In this document: positions 7,595-13,240 of the stretch, in pieces | How positions within the stretch are numbered: position 1 is the stretch's first letter | How the letters are laid out: every line of letters begins with the position of its first letter | NCBI GenBank assembly: GCA_934754735.1 | Contig: CAKVJE010000049.1 | Coordinates: 1-13,240, forward strand | Source: an uncultured Candidatus Melainabacteria bacterium | GTDB taxonomy: Bacteria > Cyanobacteriota > Vampirovibrionia > Gastranaerophilales > Gastranaerophilaceae | Length of the DNA: 13,240 bases | Reading direction: 5' to 3' | Notes under the pieces: generated by a model | The model's database searches: none | What the model was told of the DNA's origin: nothing | Seen by the model: the letters and a program-made list of their open reading frames with translations, nothing else | Translations under genes and position numbers: made by a program

Positions 7595-8995
7595 ATGGCA
7601 ACATCTTATTCAAATCGTAAAAAAACATCACAACAAACAGAAGACTTATCACATTTAATGCCGCAAAATATAGACGCAGAAGAAGCAATCTTAGGTGCAA
7701 TTTTGGTTAACCCGAATTGTATGAACAAGATTGTAGAACAGCTAAAGCCGGAATCTTTTTATAAACCGGCTCATAGATATGTTTATGACGCTATGTTACA
7801 GCTATATAACAGTCAAGATAAAATCGATATCGTATCTGTTTCAGATATTCTTAATATCAATCAAAAATTAGAGCTTGTTGGCGGTCGTGCGTTTGTAAAC
7901 GATTTGAGCTATAAAACAATTACCACAACTAACGTTGAATACTATGCAAGAATTGTTCAAGAAAAAGCAATTAAGCGTTCTTTGATTAATGCAGGTTCAG
8001 AAATCGTTTCATCAGGTTATGACCTGAATCCGATTGAAGAATCTCTAGAGCTTGCAGAAAAATTAATTTTCGATATTGCGTCTGCAAAAGCTTCAAAGTC
8101 ACTTTCTCCAATCAAAGATATTGTTTATGATACTTACGCAAAAATAGAAGAAAGATATAATAACAAAGGTCAATTAACAGGCGTTCCTACAGACTTCTAC
8201 GATTTAGATGCAATGCTAAACGGTTTGCAACGTTCTGACTTGATTATCTTAGCGGCGCGTCCTGCAATGGGTAAAACCGCATTCGCATTAAACATTGCAC
8301 AGAATGTTGCGCTTAGAGCCAAAACTCCTGTTGCTATATTCTCTTTAGAAATGTCAAAGGGGCAATTAGTACAACGTTTACTATGCTCTGAAGCCGAAGT
8401 AGATTCTCAAAGACTTAAAACAGGAAATATGCAAGCAAAAGACTGGGAAAAACTAGCTGTTGCAATGAATGATCTTTCAGAAGCTTCAATCTATATCGAC
8501 GATACAGCAGGCTGTACGATTACGGATATTCGTGCAAAATGTCGACGTTTAGCGATGGCAGAAAAGAATTTGGGCTTAATCGTAATCGACTACTTGCAGT
8601 TGATTGAAGGAACGGGTAGAGAAGACCGTATGCAGCAGATTTCAAGTATTTCAAGAGGTCTAAAAATCTTAGCAAAAGAACTTAATGTTCCGATTATTTC
8701 TCTTTCACAGTTATCACGTGCGGTAGAAAGTAGAACAGATAAACGTCCAATGCTTTCAGACTTGAGAGAATCAGGGTCTATCGAACAAGACGCCGATATC
8801 GTAATGTTTATTTATCGTGATGAATATTATAAAAACGCAAATGATGAAGAGGAAGAAGCTGAAAAGGCTGCTAACAAAGGTGAAGCCGAAATCATCATTG
8901 CAAAACACAGAAACGGTTCTGTCGGAACAGTTAAGCTTCTATTCCAAGGAAGTATTACGAAGTTCAAAAATCCGATAAAGACAGATGTATTTTAG
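7595..8995 (+). CDS. dnaB: Replicative DNA helicase DnaB
   Basis: 466-aa hexameric 5'-3' helicase that unwinds the replication fork and recruits primase. The N-terminal domain (about 20-125, beginning MPQNIDAEEAILGAIL) is followed by a linker and the RecA-like ATPase domain. Walker A is ARPAMGKT (221-228); Walker B is LIVIDYLQL with Asp332; the SLSQLSRAVESR and SDLRESGSIEQDAD segments are the H3/H4 regions; KHRNG (437-441) holds the C-terminal arginine finger. Length is normal and there is no intein, although DnaB P-loops are frequent intein sites. AAGGAG lies 6 bases before the ATG. A palindrome 7 bases after the stop is the only candidate terminator and lacks a good U-tract, so read-through into mntP is plausible. 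Confidence 0.97.
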   Translation: MATSYSNRKKTSQQTEDLSHLMPQNIDAEEAILGAILVNPNCMNKIVEQLKPESFYKPAHRYVYDAMLQLYNSQDKIDIVSVSDILNINQKLELVGGRAFVNDLSYKTITTTNVEYYARIVQEKAIKRSLINAGSEIVSSGYDLNPIEESLELAEKLIFDIASAKASKSLSPIKDIVYDTYAKIEERYNNKGQLTGVPTDFYDLDAMLNGLQRSDLIILAARPAMGKTAFALNIAQNVALRAKTPVAIFSLEMSKGQLVQRLLCSEAEVDSQRLKTGNMQAKDWEKLAVAMNDLSEASIYIDDTAGCTITDIRAKCRRLAMAEKNLGLIVIDYLQLIEGTGREDRMQQISSISRGLKILAKELNVPIISLSQLSRAVESRTDKRPMLSDLRESGSIEQDADIVMFIYRDEYYKNANDEEEEAEKAANKGEAEIIIAKHRNGSVGTVKLLFQGSITKFKNPIKTDVF

Positions 8996-9000
8996 TGTAT

Positions 9001-9075
9001 CCCCTCTCCGCGGGGGAGGGTAGAATTTCAAGTTGAGAATTTTTAAATTCGAAACTTAGAAATTCGGGTGGGGGC
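9001..9075. repeat. Nested palindromic element filling the dnaB-mntP gap
   Basis: A G+C-rich stem, 9002-9009 with 9013-9020 (8 bp, one T-G pair, 3-base loop), is followed by a long imperfect stem GAATTTCAAGTT (9023-9034) with 9053-9065 (one extra A), enclosing the small hairpin GAATTT/AAATTC (9037-9050). The closing GGGTGGGGG (9066-9074) could compete for the opening CCCCTCTCC. The element occupies almost the whole gap. The first stem could act as a weak dnaB terminator, but only TAGAATTT follows it. It resembles the CCCTCTCC-type ends at 11178 and is probably a dispersed intergenic repeat. Confidence 0.6.
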
Positions 9076-9085
9076 TGTTTTTAAA

Positions 9086-9625
9086 ATGTCATACATCTCA
9101 ATAATACTACTTGCAATCGCACTATCTATCGACGCTTGCGTCGTATCGTTTTCGTATGGCATAACGTTTACTCAAAAGCGCTTAAAAAATGCTCTCTCAC
9201 TTGCTGTTTGTACCGGCTTGTTTCAAGGTATAATGCCGATAATCGGATATTATTTAACAAATTTTGTAAAAGCATTTATTGAGCCTTACGCAGGATTAAT
9301 AGTATGTTTAATATTCATATACTTAGGATGTAAAATTATACTGGAAGCTTTTGAACCAAAAAGAGAACAGAGATTATGCATTGATTTTAAATGTTTATTA
9401 TTAGTGGGAATTGCAACCAGCATTGATGCATTTTCGGCAGGTATTACATTATCGCTATTTGGCAATCACATTCTAAAACCAGCTTTACTTATAGCGTTTG
9501 TAACTTTTATAAATTCTATTTTAGGTTTTACTATTGGTGGCAAATTAAAATATTTTCCAACAAAAGGCTTAGAAATTTTTGCGGGAGTTTTATTAGTTTT
9601 CTTGGGAATTAAAGCTTTATTTTAA
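9086..9625 (+). CDS. mntP: MntP-family manganese(II) efflux pump
   Basis: 179-aa inner-membrane protein with about six transmembrane helices. The two halves each carry the family signature: LSIDACVVS with Asp16 and ATSIDAFSAG with Asp114, the conserved acidic pair needed for Mn(II) export in MntP. Length fits the family (about 180-190 aa). I chose ATG 9086 because the protein then begins MSYISIILLAIALSIDA as in homologues; a GTG at 9068 would add six residues taken from the repeat element. No good Shine-Dalgarno precedes either start (GGGGG lies 12 bases before the ATG), so translation may be weak or coupled. I see no yybP-ykoY manganese riboswitch upstream, only the hairpin element. A strong terminator follows. 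Confidence 0.9.
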   Translation: MSYISIILLAIALSIDACVVSFSYGITFTQKRLKNALSLAVCTGLFQGIMPIIGYYLTNFVKAFIEPYAGLIVCLIFIYLGCKIILEAFEPKREQRLCIDFKCLLLVGIATSIDAFSAGITLSLFGNHILKPALLIAFVTFINSILGFTIGGKLKYFPTKGLEIFAGVLLVFLGIKALF

Positions 9626-9630
9626 TTTAT

Positions 9631-9666
9631 AAAAAATGGCGCGGACTGAAAGTTCGCGCCATTTTT
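9631..9666. terminator. Strong bidirectional terminator between mntP and qmcA
   Basis: AAAAATGGCGCG (9632-9643) pairs perfectly with CGCGCCATTTTT (9655-9666), continued inward by GACT/AGTT (one G-T pair) around a 3-base loop. The A-tract and T-tract flank a G+C-rich core, so it works in both directions between these convergent genes. Confidence 0.93.
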
Positions 9667-9704
9667 AATTTGCATTTCTCTCCTCTGGAGGGGCTTATTG
9701 TCGT

Positions 9705-10679
9705 CTACTTATTCGCATCCAACATTTGTTTAATACCGTCAACCGAACTCAATATTCCTGTTGCTTCGTAAGGCATATAAACAACTTTGTTGTTTTGACC
9801 GCTTGTGATTGTTTGCATTGTTTCTAAATACTTCATCGCAATCAAATATTTATCAGGTTGACCTTTGTCTGCTAAAGCGTTGATAATTCTTTGGATAGCT
9901 TCTTTTTCGCCGTCTGCTTCTAAGATTCTGGCTTGAGCTACACCTTCTGCTCTAAGAATATTTGCTTTCTTTTCGCCTTCTGCTCTATTGATTGCAGCTT
10001 CTTTTTCACCTTCAGCTTTTAAAACTGCGGACTTTTTCAAACCTTCTGCTTCAAGAATAGCTGCACGTCTGTCTCTTTCAGCTTTCATTTGTTTTTCCAT
10101 TGCAGATTGAATATCAGTAGGTGGAATGATGTCTTGCAATTCAACTCTGTTAACTTTAACGCCCCATTTGTTTGTAGCGTCATCCAAAATTGCTCTAAGT
10201 TCGTGGTTAATTTTGTCTCTAGAAACCAAACTTTCGTCCAAATCAAGTTGACCAACAAGGTTTCTTAAGTTAGTTTGAGTTAATTTTTCAATCGCATCCG
10301 GTAAATTTTGGATTTCATAAACTGCTGATTTTGGGTCAACAATTTGGAAGTACAAAAGTGCGTTAATGCTAATTGAAACGTTATCTTTTGTAATTACGTT
10401 TTGACGTGGAAAATCATAAACGGCTTCTCTTAAGTCAATCTTGGTTCTCTTTTGAATTACAGAATAGCTTGAACCGTCAAATCCTTTTTGTGTAACTTTC
10501 CAATCAATCGCACGAGGTGCTTCGATTACCGGAATTATGAAATTAAAACCGGATTGTAAAACTCTATCAAATTTACCCAATCTTTCAATAATAACTACTT
10601 CTGCTTGTTGCACGATAACTACGCCTTTTGCAACAAAAATAAGCGCAAGTGCAATCAAAAATAATGATAATGAAATCAT
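9705..10679 (-). CDS. qmcA: SPFH/Band 7 membrane protein, QmcA/paraslipin type
   Basis: 324 aa. An N-terminal transmembrane anchor (about 3-23) is followed by the SPFH domain (about 24-185, with IERLGKFDRVLQSGFNFIIP and DFPRQNVITKDNVSI) and a long helical region. That region contains five exact 11-residue-spaced AEG/ADG units (211, 222, 233, 244, 255), the repeat that drives oligomerisation in stomatins. It aligns along its whole length with E. coli QmcA, except for about 20 extra residues (60-80, KVTQKGFDGSSYSVIQKRTK) inside the SPFH domain, as in some other paraslipins. Family role: large ring assemblies organising membrane microdomains and modulating membrane proteases. AGGAG overlaps the upstream nfeD stop, 12 bases separate the genes, and nfeD is the usual partner, so this is a two-gene operon. 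Confidence 0.93.
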   Translation of the reverse strand: MISLSLFLIALALIFVAKGVVIVQQAEVVIIERLGKFDRVLQSGFNFIIPVIEAPRAIDWKVTQKGFDGSSYSVIQKRTKIDLREAVYDFPRQNVITKDNVSISINALLYFQIVDPKSAVYEIQNLPDAIEKLTQTNLRNLVGQLDLDESLVSRDKINHELRAILDDATNKWGVKVNRVELQDIIPPTDIQSAMEKQMKAERDRRAAILEAEGLKKSAVLKAEGEKEAAINRAEGEKKANILRAEGVAQARILEADGEKEAIQRIINALADKGQPDKYLIAMKYLETMQTITSGQNNKVVYMPYEATGILSSVDGIKQMLDANK

Positions 10680-10691
10680 ACTCTTTCTCTC

Positions 10692-11114
10692 CTAAATTTT
10701 TGTAACGTACATTATTAAACTATCGTTTTTGTTAATTTTAACTTCGCTTCCTGTCGGAATCAATTCTCCGCTTTCGCTTCTTGCTTCCCAACGTTCACCA
10801 TAAATTGTGATAACGCCTTTTTCTGCTGTTACATCTTCTGTAACTTTAGCGGTTTTGCCGATGTATTTACCCTCAATACCTGTTTCTGTGTCTTTAGAAT
10901 CGCGTCTTAGAAGAATAGGTCTCAAAAACACAAACGACAAGAATGATAGCAAGAAAAATACGAGTACAAGTGCAAATTTATTCAGCGTAATCAGTGAAAC
11001 GCCGGCTGTAATAAAAGCTGCAAGCGCAAAGTTTAAGAAAAACATACTTGGTGTGAAAATTTCAAGTATTACGAACGCAATACCCACCACACATAAAAAT
11101 TGCCAGATTAACAA
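10692..11114 (-). CDS. NfeD-family membrane protein, partner of the SPFH protein
   Basis: 140 aa with TTG start at 11114. The open frame extends upstream to 11156, but AGGAGAG (11121-11127) sits exactly 6 bases before the TTG, no ribosome binding site serves the longer form, and the shorter protein has the normal short-NfeD length. Three hydrophobic segments (about 2-20, 24-45, 47-68) are followed by a cytosolic OB-fold domain (about 80-140) with the typical GKTAKVTEDV, GVITIYGERWEAR and GSEVKINKNDSLIMYV pattern. It lacks the N-terminal serine-protease (ClpP-like) domain of long NfeD. It stands directly upstream of qmcA, the classic NfeD-stomatin pair (compare E. coli ybbK-qmcA). The OB domain is thought to bind the SPFH partner. 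Confidence 0.9.
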   Translation of the reverse strand: MLIWQFLCVVGIAFVILEIFTPSMFFLNFALAAFITAGVSLITLNKFALVLVFFLLSFLSFVFLRPILLRRDSKDTETGIEGKYIGKTAKVTEDVTAEKGVITIYGERWEARSESGELIPTGSEVKINKNDSLIMYVTKI

Positions 11115-11177
11115 AATAAACTCTCCTAAATAAATTTTGTTGGGGTGAAACCTCAACTTACATTTGATTTTAATAAG

Positions 11178-11356
11178 ACCCTCTCCCGCCTACGGCACCC
11201 TCCCCCAAGGGAGGGGAGCACTTGTGTTTATTTTACGCAAATTTATTTGCATTAATTGGACGTATTGAAGTCCCTCCCTTGAGGAAGTTTTCTGCTTCAC
11301 TTCCAAGCTAGTAGTTGTGCTTACCAGTTGGAAGGTGCGGTGTAAAGGGAGAGGGT
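11178..11356. repeat. 179-base element with 10-bp terminal inverted repeats
   Basis: ACCCTCTCCC (11178-11187) is matched by GGGAGAGGGT (11347-11356). Inside are a G+C-rich hairpin, CCCTCCC/GGGAGGG (11198-11204/11209-11215, loop CCAA), a second hairpin GCAAAT/ATTTGC (11237-11242/11245-11250), CCCTCCC again near 11271, and copy B of the dispersed repeat (11295-11359). It lies between nfeD and the DUF1858 gene and ends 9 bases before the stop of the latter. No open reading frame is present. It could be a non-autonomous mobile element or a composite of REP-type palindromes. The inverted ends are seen; the nature is inferred. Confidence 0.6.
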
Positions 11357-11359
11357 GTT
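11295..11359 (+). repeat. Dispersed structured repeat, copy B
   Basis: Matches copy A (7430-7494). The hairpin is 11298-11304 with 11330-11337 (one bulged G at 11335), extended by AA/TT (11305-11306/11328-11329), with GTA/TAC (11311-11313/11322-11324) inside. In copy A the pair 7435/7469 is T-A; here the equivalent 11300/11334 is C-G, so the pairing is kept despite two changes. Other differences are not all compensatory: copy A has a fourth inner pair that B lacks, and B has an outer pair that A lacks. Confidence 0.7.
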
Positions 11360-11365
11360 ATACTC

Positions 11366-11566
11366 TTATTCTTCAATTAATGAATTAATTTCAGCTACCA
11401 TTTCATCAGCATTAAAGCCGTGAACTTTAGCGCCTGCTTCTAAGTTTTCAAAATGAGCAGCCGCGCAACCGATACAGCCCATACCATATTTTTGGAATAC
11501 AGCAACTGCTTCAGGATGTTGTTGCACGATTTCCATAATTCCCATTTCTTTAGTAATTTTTGCCAT
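11366..11566 (-). CDS. DUF1858 domain protein (hybrid-cluster-protein-associated redox disulfide type)
   Basis: 66 aa, a single DUF1858 domain. It shows the family pattern: start ITKEMGIMEIVQQHPEAVAV, then YGMGCIGCAAAHFENLEAGA, then a short helical end. Cys31 and Cys34 form the CxxC that gives the family its redox-disulfide description; related domains occur beside hybrid cluster protein and in anaerobes' redox proteins. Its actual partner and reaction are not established, and no hybrid cluster protein gene is in the window. The ribosome binding site AAAGG (11575-11579) is 8 bases before the ATG, and an extended -10 promoter lies further upstream. It is a stand-alone gene, divergent from the 49-codon gene. 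Confidence 0.9.
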   Translation of the reverse strand: MAKITKEMGIMEIVQQHPEAVAVFQKYGMGCIGCAAAHFENLEAGAKVHGFNADEMVAEINSLIEE

Positions 11567-11619
11567 TTTTCTAACCTTTCTATTGACTTATAAAAACAAA
11601 TTCTTAAATGAATATAGTG

Positions 11620-11628
11620 ATTATAACA
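11620..11628 (-). promoter_or_regulatory. Extended -10 promoter of the DUF1858 gene
   Basis: Read on the minus strand this is TGTTATAAT: a perfect TATAAT preceded by the TGn extension, which can compensate for the poor -35 (TTTAAT at 17 bases). It would start transcription near 11613, about 46 bases before the ATG. The plus-strand gene must have an overlapping divergent promoter (TATAAC 11622-11627 or CATAAT 11627-11632), which I cannot assign firmly. Confidence 0.45.
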
Positions 11629-11649
11629 TAATTTGGAAAGGAATTAAAT

Positions 11650-11799
11650 ATGCAATTTATCAAAAATTTTTTCAAACACGACTCTGTAATCGGCTTATGT
11701 GGAGTTAAAAAGAAAACAGAATATGTTTACATTGAAGTTCCAAAAAGTTACAAAAAAACTTTCTTGCCAAATACAGAAAATAATTATTTGTTAATTTAA
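11650..11799 (+). CDS. Small protein of 49 aa, unknown function
   Basis: Begins MQFIKNFFKHDSVIG and ends NTENNYLLI. Support for a real gene: AAAGGA (11637-11642) lies 7 bases before the ATG, the frame fills the gap to a strong terminator that starts 8 bases after the stop, and no other gene explains that terminator on this strand. The protein is basic (about ten Lys) with a short amphipathic N-terminal segment (FIKNFFK), one Cys (17) and a beta-like middle part (EYVYIEVPKSY). There is no signal peptide, no transmembrane helix and no metal-binding motif. I do not recognise the family. It is divergent from the DUF1858 gene, with which it shares an intergenic promoter region of 83 bases. Confidence 0.65.
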   Translation: MQFIKNFFKHDSVIGLCGVKKKTEYVYIEVPKSYKKTFLPNTENNYLLI

Positions 11800-11806
11800 A
11801 AACGAT

Positions 11807-11842
11807 AAGACCTCGCTCATTACAAAGCGGGGTCTTTTGTTT
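11807..11842. terminator. Rho-independent terminator of the 49-codon gene
   Basis: AAGACCTCGCT (11807-11817) pairs with AGCGGGGTCTT (11826-11836), 11 bp with one T-G pair and an 8-base loop, followed by TTTTGTTTG on the plus strand. On the minus strand TTATCGTTTTT follows, so it may also stop the ribbon-helix-helix gene (convergent arrangement). Confidence 0.85.
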
Positions 11843-11858
11843 GAGGGGAGAATGATAC

Positions 11859-12047
11859 TTAATCCAGCAGCGCTTCCAAAATTGCTGCATTTTTGCCGGC
11901 CATAGTATTAGCTTTTACTCTGCTTTTATACATATAGCTCCTTAAAGCTTCTCTAATCAATTCTGAACGAGTGCGGTTTTCGCCTTCTGCTACTTGATCG
12001 ATTCTGTCTAAAAATTCTTCGGGCATTGAAATAAGAACTCTTGCCAT
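11859..12047 (-). CDS. Ribbon-helix-helix (CopG/MetJ-fold) DNA-binding protein
   Basis: 62 aa. N-terminal strand ARVLISMPEEFLDRID followed by two helices (the second in RTRSELIREALRSYM) is the canonical RHH fold; the strand residues of a dimer would read the major groove. The C-terminal 20 residues are a basic tail. AAGGAG (12054-12059) is 6 bases before the ATG. RHH proteins of this size act as autoregulated antitoxins or as small repressors. I see no toxin gene on either side: downstream is the terminator and the divergent-origin small gene, upstream the ABC binding protein. So a solitary regulator is the better reading. Targets unknown. Confidence 0.88.
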   Translation of the reverse strand: MARVLISMPEEFLDRIDQVAEGENRTRSELIREALRSYMYKSRVKANTMAGKNAAILEALLD

Positions 12048-12113
12048 TTATTTCTCCTTTTCTTTTCTGCTATGTAATGACTTTAGATATCCTGTATATA
12101 TATAAAGTTCATA

Positions 12114-12136
12114 GCAATTTGAAAATTGCCTTTTTT
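12114..12136 (+). terminator. Small hairpin with T-run, in the unexpected orientation
   Basis: GCAATTT (12114-12120) and AAATTGC (12123-12129) are followed by C and six Ts (12131-12136). In shape it is a weak plus-strand terminator, yet both neighbouring genes run leftward, so it does not obviously serve either. It could be an operator-like palindrome in the leader of the ribbon-helix-helix gene. No other feature is seen in 12060-12175. Confidence 0.3.
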
Positions 12137-12175
12137 AAGTCAAATATTAAGTTTTGTAAAGAGAAAATTTAATAA

Positions 12176-13240
12176 TTACTCCTCAAATTCAGCAATATCG
12201 CGAGAAAGTTTGTTTAAAACATTTTCTATAGAGTCTTTATTTAATAAAACAGATTGAACGCCTGAGTTTACAAGTGTATTAATCTCTTTTTGTCCGCGTT
12301 TTTGTTTAAGCTGCGGAGTGATTTTATTAATTTGTCTTGCGCTTATAGAACGCGCTTTAGCTTCTAATGTAGAATCATCATTGTAAAAATTATCTTTTAA
12401 TGCGTTAGAATTTGTTGCAATAACGTTTGTCATTTTTGCAAGTTCTAATTGATTTTGTTCGTTTGTTAAGTATAAACAAAAATCCAACGCCTCTTTTTTA
12501 TGTTTTGCTCTAAGAGGGATAACAAAATTCATCACTGAAAAATCATTTTGACCAACAGGGCCTTTAATTTGTTCGGTTACATCGGTTTGTTCATAAATTG
12601 ATGGTGCGTTTTCTTTAATCATTGTCAAGAAATTTGCGCCGCCTTGATAAAACACAATTTTACCTGCCATGTATTGCTCTAACGCTTCTCTATGAGTAAA
12701 TGTGATGCTTTCTGGCGGAATTAAGTTTTTTTGATAAAGAGTTTTAAACATTTCAAAAACTTTTTGCGCTTGCGGATAGTCTTCGGCGTCCGCTATTCCG
12801 TATTTGTTTAAGATTTTAACCATTGTATCATTTTCTGTAATAGTAGGAAGATAAGCATAGGCGCCGGTGTTTTCTTTAACTTTTTCGGAAATTGCAGAAA
12901 GTTCTTTGTATGTTTTAGGAAGTCTTATAATTCCTGATTGTTGGAACAAATCCTTGTTATAGATTGTAATTGCGCTTGTTGCGTACCAAGGAATTGAATA
13001 AAGTTTGTCGTTGTATTTTAATGCTTTGATTATTTCGGGATTAAAATCTGAAACTGCTGTTTCGTCGATTTCCTCCAGAGTTCCTTTTTGTGCCAAAAGT
13101 GCTGAAAAATCAGGGTTAAGGTTAATTAAATCAGGCGGATTATCTGTCATAACGGCAGCTAGTGTTCTTTTTTCGCCTTCTGAAAATGGTACATCAACCC
13201 ATTTAATTTGGATGTTTGGATGGTTTTGTTCGTATGAGCG
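12176..13240 (-). CDS. ABC transporter substrate-binding protein, sugar type (N terminus outside window)
   Basis: The frame is open to the window edge: codons run from 13240 without a stop, so the internal ATG at 13150 is not the start. 354 residues are visible. The sequence IQIKWVDVPFSEGEKRTLAA, then NPPDLINLNPDFSALLAQKG, is the N-terminal lobe of the family 1 extracellular solute-binding fold (MalE/UgpB-like); later landmarks include KYNDKLYSIPWYATSAITIYNK, the GKIVFYQGGANFL segment and the AKHKKEALDFCLYLTN helix. Only about 50-60 residues with the signal peptide should be missing. Role: captures a sugar or related solute outside the membrane and delivers it to an ABC permease, whose genes are not in the window. 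The ligand cannot be deduced. Confidence 0.88.
   Translation of the reverse strand, partial: RSYEQNHPNIQIKWVDVPFSEGEKRTLAAVMTDNPPDLINLNPDFSALLAQKGTLEEIDETAVSDFNPEIIKALKYNDKLYSIPWYATSAITIYNKDLFQQSGIIRLPKTYKELSAISEKVKENTGAYAYLPTITENDTMVKILNKYGIADAEDYPQAQKVFEMFKTLYQKNLIPPESITFTHREALEQYMAGKIVFYQGGANFLTMIKENAPSIYEQTDVTEQIKGPVGQNDFSVMNFVIPLRAKHKKEALDFCLYLTNEQNQLELAKMTNVIATNSNALKDNFYNDDSTLEAKARSISARQINKITPQLKQKRGQKEINTLVNSGVQSVLLNKDSIENVLNKLSRDIAEFEE

Noticed and set aside
8240..8620. Intein in the DnaB ATPase domain
   Set aside because: Walker A, Walker B and the H4 region follow one another at normal spacing with no insertion.
8996..9085. Possible yybP-ykoY manganese riboswitch before mntP
   Set aside because: The gap is a simple nested palindrome; I do not see the conserved internal loop motifs of that riboswitch class.
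11705..11890. Minus-strand open frame of 61 codons that could be a toxin next to the ribbon-helix-helix gene
   Set aside because: It runs through the terminator, lies antisense to the better supported 49-codon gene, has no ribosome binding site and shows no toxin motif.
13148..13150. ATG at 13150 as start of the ABC binding protein
   Set aside because: The frame stays open to the window edge and the upstream residues match the family (PNIQIKWVDVPFSEG), so the ATG is internal.
1..13240. CRISPR array or prophage/defence island
   Set aside because: No regularly spaced direct repeats with unique spacers, and no phage, restriction or toxin genes are visible; repeats present are palindromic and scattered.

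Overview
The window is a stretch of an AT-rich bacterial chromosome made mostly of housekeeping genes: DNA helicase, two aminoacyl-tRNA synthetases, replicative helicase, metal transport and membrane-quality proteins. Gram-negative-like features (a secreted M48 peptidase and a QmcA/NfeD pair), a fused FeoA-FeoB ferrous iron transporter (typical of anaerobic or microaerobic gut life), a DUF1858 redox-disulfide protein and a pheS not followed by pheT fit a gut Gastranaerophilales/Melainabacteria-type genome (non-photosynthetic Cyanobacteriota). That assignment is an inference from style and gene set; no rRNA or marker phylogeny is available here.

Layout. Positions 1-2627 (+): the last 61 codons of a UvrD/PcrA-type helicase, then pheS, a secreted M48 metallopeptidase and a secreted or anchored protein of unknown function. 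The last three are packed tightly (10-nt gap, then a 4-nt ATGA overlap) and look like one operon behind a promoter at 198-226. 2723-5053 (+): feoAB fusion, convergent with aspS (5124-6908, -) across a shared bidirectional terminator. 6909-7594: a 686-base gene-free region between the divergent aspS and dnaB, filled with inverted repeats and one copy of a dispersed structured repeat. 7595-9625 (+): dnaB, then mntP, the gap between them being almost entirely a nested hairpin element. A strong bidirectional terminator at 9631-9666 separates mntP from the convergent nfeD-qmcA operon (-, 9705-11114). 11178-11356: a small element with 10-bp terminal inverted repeats, holding the second copy of the dispersed repeat. 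11366-11566 (-): DUF1858 protein. 11650-11799 (+): a 49-codon gene with its own ribosome binding site and terminator. 11859-12047 (-): ribbon-helix-helix protein. 12176-13240 (-): sugar-type ABC transporter substrate-binding protein, cut by the window edge.

How the genes relate: most are independent housekeeping units. Real functional pairings are nfeD-qmcA (membrane microdomain partners) and probably the M48 peptidase with the unknown envelope protein downstream. feoAB and mntP are the metal-handling genes (Fe(II) uptake, Mn(II) export), but they are not in one operon.

I see no obvious large new defence or biosynthetic system. The least explained content is (i) the 49-aa small gene, (ii) a dispersed hairpin repeat whose two copies show a base-pair-preserving change, and (iii) the bracketed inverted-repeat cassettes at 6972-7358 and 11178-11356, which look like small non-coding mobile or REP/MITE-like elements.
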